The notes beneath the pieces are model-generated. The model had not been told where the DNA came from. It searched no databases and saw only the letters and a list, made by a program, of their open reading frames with translations. DNA of 9,936 nt from Halobacteriales archaeon SW_5_68_122 (GTDB taxonomy: Archaea > Halobacteriota > Halobacteria > Halobacteriales > Haloarculaceae). The stretch covers positions 1-9,936 of the forward strand of contig PXSL01000122.1 in assembly GCA_003022815.1 (NCBI GenBank), given 5' to 3'. Shown one piece after another: positions 6,109-9,936 of this stretch. The translations under genes were made by a program, and so were the position numbers. How positions within the stretch are numbered: the first letter of the stretch is position 1; the number at the start of each line of letters is the position of its first letter.

Positions 6109-6945
6109 ATGGACCGCATCCCCTTCGGGATACGACGGCTCGACACCACCATCGGTGGCGGCGCGCCGCCGGGTAGCGTCGTCCTCCTGTCGGGACACGC
6201 CGGGGCCGGCGCCCGGGAGTTCATGTACACCTCGGCAGTGATGAACGGCCTCGCCGAGGGGGACCCCGAACTGTTCGACCTCTACTACGGCGACATCGAC
6301 GACCGAGCGACGGCACCCGAGGAGGTTCACTACATCTCCTTTACCTCCGAGGCGCGGCAGGTCGAACGCGAGATGTCGCTGGCGATGGACGAAGAGATCG
6401 TTGAGGAGAGCATCGAGAACGTCGAGTTCCACGACCTCTCGCCGGAGTTCTTCCGCCTCAGTCCGGTTCCCCGGGAGTGGTACTCCGAGCAGACGAAGAG
6501 CATCTCGGAGCTCGGCCAGTCCCAGGACCGAAAGGGGGTTCCGGAGGCGCTCGGCGACCGACTGACGAAACACGGCGCCGGCAACGTCGTCGTTATCGAC
6601 TCCATCGCGGACCTCGTCGGCGCCCGGAACGCCGACCTGCCGTTCAGCGACATCCCCGTTCTGATGAAGGGGCTCTCCCGGGCCGCCCACGAGTGGGGCG
6701 GCCTCATCCTCGTCCACGTCAACAACGAGACCCTGGACGACCAACAGCACGGCCAACTGGTCGACGCCGCCGACGGGACGCTGCTGTTCGAATGGGAGAG
6801 CGGCGGGTCAGCCCGCGCCCGCACGATGATCGTCCAGCAGTTCCGCGGCGTGCTCTCCCGCATTGAGGATGAAAACATCGTCCGCTTCGAGACCGAGATC
6901 GGCGACGCCGGATTCGACATCAGTGACGTCCGGAAGATCCGGTAA
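6109..6945 (+). CDS. KaiC/RAD55-like RecA-fold protein with degenerate Walker A
   Basis: The 278-residue protein has the opening of KaiC/GvpD/RAD55-family ATPases, with FGIRRLDTTIGGGAPPGSVVLLSGHAG at residues 6-32. The P-loop reads GHAGAGAR (29-36) where GxxxxGK[ST] is expected, so the catalytic Lys and the following Ser/Thr are replaced by Ala35 and Arg36. Walker B NVVVIDS (159-165) is intact, with Asp164. SFTSEA (78-83) matches the position where KaiC proteins carry a Glu. ATP binding may be weak or lost, so a sensing or scaffold role is possible; this is inferred. Related haloarchaeal proteins are often named HTR-like or RecA-superfamily ATPase. It ends 54 nt before the next gene, which has its own promoter. 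Confidence 0.8.
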   Translation: MDRIPFGIRRLDTTIGGGAPPGSVVLLSGHAGAGAREFMYTSAVMNGLAEGDPELFDLYYGDIDDRATAPEEVHYISFTSEARQVEREMSLAMDEEIVEESIENVEFHDLSPEFFRLSPVPREWYSEQTKSISELGQSQDRKGVPEALGDRLTKHGAGNVVVIDSIADLVGARNADLPFSDIPVLMKGLSRAAHEWGGLILVHVNNETLDDQQHGQLVDAADGTLLFEWESGGSARARTMIVQQFRGVLSRIEDENIVRFETEIGDAGFDISDVRKIR

Positions 6946-6967
6946 CGAGGACTGATAGCGGGCGAAT

Positions 6968-6975
6968 GCTTAACT
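6968..6975 (+). promoter_or_regulatory. TATA-like box for the coiled-coil/zinc-ribbon gene
   Basis: GCTTAACT is centred about 29 nt before the ATG at 7000, consistent with leaderless transcription of the 7000-8170 pair separately from the ATPase gene. Confidence 0.55.
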
Positions 6976-6999
6976 GCACGTCGGCACTACGCCGCGACG

Positions 7000-7785
7000 A
7001 TGGCCACCGAGTCCACTGAGGGGGGTAAGCTTTCGGTAACGCTGCCGCCACCGCTAGAGGAGTGGGTCGAAGAACGGGCCGAATCGGTGGGGGTGAACCG
7101 CGAGGAACTCGTGGTGCAGGTGCTGGGCGCCTACCGCGCAACCGCGGACCTCGAGGACGGCGCGGCCCCGCCGGCCGACGCCGCGGACGTCGAAGAGCGG
7201 GTCCGGGCGGAACTAAAGGACCGCCTCGACCGCCAGGACCGGGACATCGAGACAACCCAGCGCCGCATTGACGACCTCGAGGAGAACCTCGAGGAGGATC
7301 TTGAGGCGCTCCGCAACCGGGTCCTCCAGTTGCGCGACGCGCTCCGGAACCGGGCGATGGAAGACCACACCCACGAGGAGGTGACGCGGCTGACCGACCA
7401 CGTCGACGACCTCGCGAGCGACCTGGAGGACCTCTCGATGTCGGTGACAGAACTGGAGGACGACTTCGCCGACGTGGAGACGGAACTCGACACACTGGCG
7501 CGGGTCGCCGTCCGGCTCCAGCGGCAGGACGGCGAGGACAGCACGGAACCGAACCGCGAACTCGACCGGCTCCGGCAGGCGGCCAACCGGAAGGGCGTCA
7601 CCGAGGCGAGCTGCCCCGACTGCGAGCAGTCCGTCTCCATTCCGCTGTTGACCGAGCCGGCCTGCCCGCACTGCGGGGCCGAGGTGCGCGACGTTACCAC
7701 CACCGGCGTCGTCCTCACCCAGGGGAAGCTCACTCGGCCGGGCCCCGACGAAGAGGACCCCGACGAGGAGGGCCACGATGAGTGA
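7000..7785 (+). CDS. Ribbon-helix-helix-like / coiled-coil / zinc-ribbon protein
   Basis: The protein has 261 residues and no assigned function. Residues 10-46 (KLSVTLPPPLEEWVEERAES followed by VGVNREELVVQVLGAYR) resemble a ribbon-helix-helix dimerisation or DNA-binding unit. Residues about 62-175 are a highly charged heptad-like stretch rich in Glu, Asp, Arg and Leu, predicted as a long coiled coil. A zinc ribbon follows, with Cys205-x2-Cys208 and Cys222-x2-Cys225. The tail after residue 247 is acidic. The ATG at 7000 is chosen from the TATA spacing. It overlaps the next gene by 8 nt, which points to translational coupling and a joint role. It could be a DNA-binding structural or regulatory protein that oligomerises through the coiled coil; the sequence shows the architecture but not the target. 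Confidence 0.8.
   Translation: MATESTEGGKLSVTLPPPLEEWVEERAESVGVNREELVVQVLGAYRATADLEDGAAPPADAADVEERVRAELKDRLDRQDRDIETTQRRIDDLEENLEEDLEALRNRVLQLRDALRNRAMEDHTHEEVTRLTDHVDDLASDLEDLSMSVTELEDDFADVETELDTLARVAVRLQRQDGEDSTEPNRELDRLRQAANRKGVTEASCPDCEQSVSIPLLTEPACPHCGAEVRDVTTTGVVLTQGKLTRPGPDEEDPDEEGHDE
7765..7772 (+). promoter_or_regulatory. Shine-Dalgarno site for the four-Cys protein
   Basis: GAGGAGGG lies 5 nt before the ATG at 7778, inside the end of the preceding gene. Most genes here appear leaderless, so this internal site marks 7778-8170 as the second gene of an operon. Confidence 0.6.
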
Positions 7786-8170
7786 GGAGCCCCGCGACGG
7801 CCGGGACGACAAGTTCGAGGAGTTCTTTGAGGGGCTGGATCGCGAGGACGTCGACGACGAGGAGCTGTGGGCGGAGCTCTCGGCCGGCGAAGCCCCCGCG
7901 TCCGGGGAGGGCGACCTGTTCAGCCAACTCGCTAATGAGAGCCCGACGGAGCACGCCGAGGCGGCCGTCGAGACCGACGACGAGGAAGCCGTCGTCCCGA
8001 AGAACCGGTACTGTCAGGGGTGTCAGTACCTCTCGAAGCCGCCGGACATCGCCTGCGGCCACCCGGGTACGGAGATCGTCGAGGTAATCGACAGCGAGCG
8101 GTTCCAGGTCCGGAACTGCCCGGTCGTCCGCGAGCGCCGCGAGACCGCCGACGTCCTCGAGGAGGAGTGA
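7778..8170 (+). CDS. Acidic four-cysteine conserved-type haloarchaeal protein
   Basis: The protein has 130 residues and no recognised family name. The first 75 residues are very acidic and probably flexible. The C-terminal part is a compact Cys module: Cys79-x2-Cys82 (YCQGCQYLS), Cys93 with His95 (ACGHPG), and Cys114 (RNCPVV). The four Cys, possibly with His95, could hold zinc or an iron-sulfur cluster. Residues 96-112, between Cys93 and Cys114, contain EIVEVIDSERFQV, which looks like a beta hairpin. The start codon overlaps the preceding stop (ATGAGTGA) and has a Shine-Dalgarno. The protein is therefore made together with the coiled-coil/zinc-ribbon protein and is its most likely partner. 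The function is not known. Confidence 0.8.
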   Translation: MSEEPRDGRDDKFEEFFEGLDREDVDDEELWAELSAGEAPASGEGDLFSQLANESPTEHAEAAVETDDEEAVVPKNRYCQGCQYLSKPPDIACGHPGTEIVEVIDSERFQVRNCPVVRERRETADVLEEE

Positions 8171-8186
8171 CCCGTAGCGAGCGGAA

Positions 8187-8208
8187 GCCCACCCGTGAAC
8201 GGGTGGGC
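8187..8208 (+). repeat. Perfect 10-bp hairpin, possible IS200/IS605-type right-end relic or terminator
   Basis: GCCCACCCGT and ACGGGTGGGC form a perfect 10-bp stem with a 2-nt loop, preceded by GCGGAA and followed by GGAGGTCAAT. Haloarchaeal IS200/IS605 (TnpB) elements commonly end with a similar layout of GGAAGCCC-type hairpin, a short purine run and TCA. No tnpA or tnpB lies in the window. It may instead be the transcription terminator of the 7000-8170 operon, since it starts 16 nt after the stop. Confidence 0.5.
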
Positions 8209-8226
8209 GGAGGTCAATGAACCATA

Positions 8227-8234
8227 CGCTTTTG
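8227..8234 (+). promoter_or_regulatory. Weak TATA-like box for TFS
   Basis: CGCTTTTG within ATACGCTTTTGACG is centred about 28 nt before the ATG at 8259. It supports that start over the in-frame ATG at 8217, which lies upstream of the box. Confidence 0.45.
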
Positions 8235-8258
8235 ACGGCACCACCCGTTCGAACAGCC

Positions 8259-8582
8259 ATGCAGTTCTGCGACGAGTGCGGTTCGATGATGCACTCCGAG
8301 GACGGTGAGATGGTCTGTTCGTCCTGCGGGGCGACCCAGTCGCGGGACGAGGCGCAGGCCGAGCGGTTCGTCTCCACCGAGGCCCAGTCCGACGACGACG
8401 TCATCGAGTCCTCGGCCGACGCCGACTTCGAGGGCAAGCCGACCGCCGAGGACGTCACCTGCGAGGAATGCGGCAACGGCGAAGCGTGGTACATAATAAA
8501 GCAGACAGCCTCCGCCGACGAGCCGCCGACGCGCTTCTTCAAATGCACCGAGTGTGGCAACCGCTGGCGAGAGTACAGTTGA
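8259..8582 (+). CDS. tfs: Transcription factor S (TFS), archaeal TFIIS-like cleavage factor
   Basis: The factor stimulates the RNA cleavage activity of archaeal RNA polymerase, rescuing stalled or backtracked complexes. It is 107 residues, close to the usual archaeal TFS length. The N-terminal zinc ribbon, like that of the RPB9 subunit, has Cys4/Cys7 and Cys20/Cys23. An acidic linker follows at about residues 27-62. The C-terminal TFIIS-type ribbon has Cys68/Cys71 and Cys96/Cys99. The catalytic acidic pair is Asp87-Glu88 in QTASADEPPTRFFKC. Eukaryotic TFIIS has RSADE at this site, so Ala replaces the Arg here. The upstream in-frame ATG at 8217 would add 14 residues without family similarity. 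The stop codon is followed 3 nt later by repeat copy C. Confidence 0.93.
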   Translation: MQFCDECGSMMHSEDGEMVCSSCGATQSRDEAQAERFVSTEAQSDDDVIESSADADFEGKPTAEDVTCEECGNGEAWYIIKQTASADEPPTRFFKCTECGNRWREYS

Positions 8583-8584
8583 TA

Positions 8585-8658
8585 ACGACTGCTGTGAGTC
8601 AGTACCCGATCGACCGCCCGCAGTCGCGGTCGTACCGACAAATAGTCACAGCAATCCA
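8585..8658. repeat. Palindromic intergenic repeat, copy C
   Basis: This is a 74-bp diverged member of the family of copies A and B. Outer arms are GACTGCTGTGA (8587-8597) and TCACAGCAATC, which pair except at one position. The inner dyad is CGACCGC/GCGGTCG around a shorter centre. It starts 3 nt after the tfs stop codon and ends about 14 nt before the promoter of the next gene. Its outer arms differ from copy B by changes made on both sides. Confidence 0.75.
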
Positions 8659-8671
8659 TTATCTGGGCAGG

Positions 8672-8679
8672 AACTTAGT
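8672..8679 (+). promoter_or_regulatory. TATA-like box for the MBL-like gene
   Basis: AACTTAGT is centred about 27 nt before the GTG at 8703, supporting that start and a leaderless mRNA. Confidence 0.5.
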
Positions 8680-8702
8680 GGGGCTCGCCCACGGGTACGA
8701 TT

Positions 8703-9404
8703 GTGCCGGCGAAGGTGACCGAGCGTGCGACCGACCACGAGGTGATCGACCGTTTCGACGGCGGCGTCGGCTGGATGGCCCACCCCGAGGAGACGATGGA
8801 ACGGGTCAGCCACGCCCTGGCGACGGCGGCGGGCGTGTGGATAGTCGACCCGGTGGACGCCGACGGCGTCGGGGACCTCATCGAGCCGCTCGGCGAGGTC
8901 GCGGGCGTCGTCGTCCTGTCGAACCACCACGCCCGCGATGCGGCCGTCTTCGCCGAGCGCTACGACGTTGTGGTGACGCTACCGGAGCCGATAACCGGCG
9001 TCGCCGGGGACGTGGACGCTCCCGTCGACCGACTCGCCGTCGGCGACACCGTCGGCGGCTACGAACTGCTGGAGGTGGCTCATAGCGGCGAGACCTGGCA
9101 GGAGTACGCCCTCTACGACGGCGAGACGCTGGTCGTCTCCGAGTCGGTTGGCGGTGCCGACTACATGCGGGCCGGCGACGAGCGACTCGGCGTGATGCTG
9201 CTGCGCCGACTGGTGCCGCCGCGGGACGCCCTCGGTGACCTCTCGCCGGAGCGGATTCTCTCGGGGCACGGCCCCGGCGTCTCCGAGGACGCCGACGCCG
9301 CCCTCGGGGAGGCCATCGATCACTCCCGGCGGCGGTTCCCGCGGGCGCTGTACGAGAACGGCCGAAAGCAGGTCGGGACGGTGCTTGCGGCCCTCCGGAG
9401 CTGA
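8703..9404 (+). CDS. Metallo-beta-lactamase-fold-like protein with degenerate metal motif
   Basis: The 233-residue protein resembles a branch of the metallo-beta-lactamase superfamily. VVVLSNHHARDAAVFAERY (70-88) sits where the HxHxDH metal motif normally stands, but it reads N-H-H-A-R-D-A, so first-site and second-site ligands are incomplete. ILSGHGPGV (185-193) matches the superfamily's late GHG motif, followed by the usual C-terminal helices. GETWQEYALYDGETLVVSES (129-148) corresponds to the region of the conserved H...GD metal loop, where no His or bridging Asp is evident. Catalysis as a classic dinuclear hydrolase is therefore doubtful. A non-catalytic or mononuclear role is possible. 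The GTG start is supported by TATA spacing and by the lack of a nearby ATG. Repeat copies C and B flank the gene on either side. Confidence 0.72.
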   Translation: MPAKVTERATDHEVIDRFDGGVGWMAHPEETMERVSHALATAAGVWIVDPVDADGVGDLIEPLGEVAGVVVLSNHHARDAAVFAERYDVVVTLPEPITGVAGDVDAPVDRLAVGDTVGGYELLEVAHSGETWQEYALYDGETLVVSESVGGADYMRAGDERLGVMLLRRLVPPRDALGDLSPERILSGHGPGVSEDADAALGEAIDHSRRRFPRALYENGRKQVGTVLAALRS

Positions 9405-9479
9405 TGGGCGACTCCGGAACGGAATATGCTCGTCCGACATCGGCCGCACGCCTCGGTCGCCGCGCCGTCGGAACTGATA

Positions 9480-9555
9480 ATGACTACTGTACGTCATTTC
9501 GGTATCGACCGCACGACGACGTGCGGTCGTACCGGCAAACAGGTACAGTAATCAC
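9480..9555. repeat. Palindromic intergenic repeat, copy B
   Basis: This 76-bp element is the closest relative of copy A. Outer arms GACTACTGTAC (9482-9492) and GTACAGTAATC pair except at one position. Inner arms are CGGTATCGACCGCACG and CGTGCGGTCGTACCG, complementary except for one extra T. It lies 75 nt after the MBL-like gene and about 50 nt before the promoter of the last gene. Confidence 0.85.
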
Positions 9556-9603
9556 TGGGAAGGTCCCGGACCGGTCCGATGCCCGGCCGACGGAACTGTT
9601 CGG

Positions 9604-9618
9604 CGAAAGAGTTAGGAC
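9604..9618 (+). promoter_or_regulatory. BRE/TATA-like promoter of the DUF2188-like gene
   Basis: CGAAAGA (BRE-like) is followed by GTTAGGAC, centred about 27 nt before the ATG at 9640. This selects that ATG over a TTG at 9628. Confidence 0.5.
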
Positions 9619-9639
9619 TCCTCCGCGTTGGGTAACAGT

Positions 9640-9843
9640 ATGGCTCGACGCTACTACGTCGTCTACGAGAACGACGAGTGGGAGGTCAGACTCGGGCCGA
9701 TGGGGGAAGCGGTTTTCACACACGATTATATGCGTCCGGCCGAGCGGGAGGCAAAGCGCCTTGCGAGAGTGTTCGACCGGGGCATCGTCGTCGAGCACCA
9801 GAACGGAAACGTCCGGTACCGGCGGGACGCGAGCCGGATGTGA
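9640..9843 (+). CDS. Small DUF2188-like protein
   Basis: The 67-residue protein looks like a member of the DUF2188 group. It opens with a beta-rich segment ending in a Trp (YYVVYENDEWEVRLG), has a central helix with an EAKRLAR core (residues 36-42), and closes with IVVEHQNGNVRYRRD. That pattern (strands, helix, then V-x-H-x2-G-x-hydrophobic) fits the family, whose function is unknown. It is richer in Arg than most proteins here (10 of 67 residues, plus a Lys), so it is less acidic than its neighbours. The ATG at 9640 is preferred because of the promoter spacing. It appears to be a single-gene unit. Confidence 0.7.
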   Translation: MARRYYVVYENDEWEVRLGPMGEAVFTHDYMRPAEREAKRLARVFDRGIVVEHQNGNVRYRRDASRM

Positions 9844-9936
9844 GACGGGGGCTGGCATCGAGGCCGGTCGGGGCGCTGCCGGAGCGGCCGTCTCACCTGA
9901 CTGGCCACGGCCGCTCTCCGGCGGTGCCGCCCTATT
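9844..9936. other. Window end, no gene seen
   Basis: These 93 bases follow the last stop codon. They are GC-rich and contain GAGACGG and a near-complement CCGTCTC (9843-9849 and 9888-9894) that could form a loose hairpin. No start codon with a promoter is visible before the edge. Confidence 0.4.

Noticed and set aside
1647..9555. CRISPR array made of the repeated 75-bp elements
   Set aside because: The copies are kilobases apart in separate intergenic regions with genes between them, not regularly spaced.
1647..9555. Composite transposon bounded by repeats A and B
   Set aside because: The interval holds ordinary housekeeping genes such as ilvD and tfs, there is no transposase and no flanking target duplication is evident.

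Overview
The window comes from a haloarchaeon (class Halobacteria). It is GC-rich, its proteins are rich in Asp and Glu, and it carries archaeal marker genes: Cbf5, transcription factor S, a tRNA without an encoded CCA end, and KaiC/RAD55-type and halocyanin-like proteins. Most genes have an A/T-rich TATA-like box centred about 25-29 nt before the start codon. That spacing points to leaderless mRNAs and was used here to choose starts.

Layout from left to right. (1) The 3' part of cbf5/truB, cut by the window edge, is followed by a tRNA-Pro(GGG) gene. Behind the tRNA is a block of four consecutive hairpins, closed by a 12-bp copy of the tRNA 3' end. (2) On the minus strand lie a Tat-exported cupredoxin lipoprotein and an FAD/NAD(P) ferredoxin-reductase-like protein, separated by a palindromic repeat. 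(3) A 337-bp gene-free stretch leads to a small protein with a duplicated CxxC...HxxHTGH metal-binding unit. It converges on ilvD (dihydroxy-acid dehydratase, minus strand). (4) On the plus strand come a GHMP-superfamily homologue of RFAP synthase and a KaiC/RAD55-like ATPase with a broken Walker A. Next is a ribbon-helix-helix/coiled-coil/zinc-ribbon protein translationally coupled to a four-Cys protein, followed by transcription factor S. A degenerate metallo-beta-lactamase-like protein and a small DUF2188-like protein end the window.

The genes are mostly single units with their own promoters. The only clear operon is the 7000-8170 pair, which overlaps by 8 nt and has an internal Shine-Dalgarno. 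The cupredoxin and reductase could be redox-related, but each appears separately transcribed.

The most unusual non-coding signal is a family of about 75-bp palindromic elements, with copies at 1647-1722, 8585-8658 and 9480-9555. Two copies start within 4 nt of a stop codon. The outer arms of two copies differ by compensating changes, so the hairpin itself appears to be maintained. I see no complete mobile element, CRISPR array or defence locus. There is only a possible IS200/IS605-type right-end hairpin at 8187-8208.
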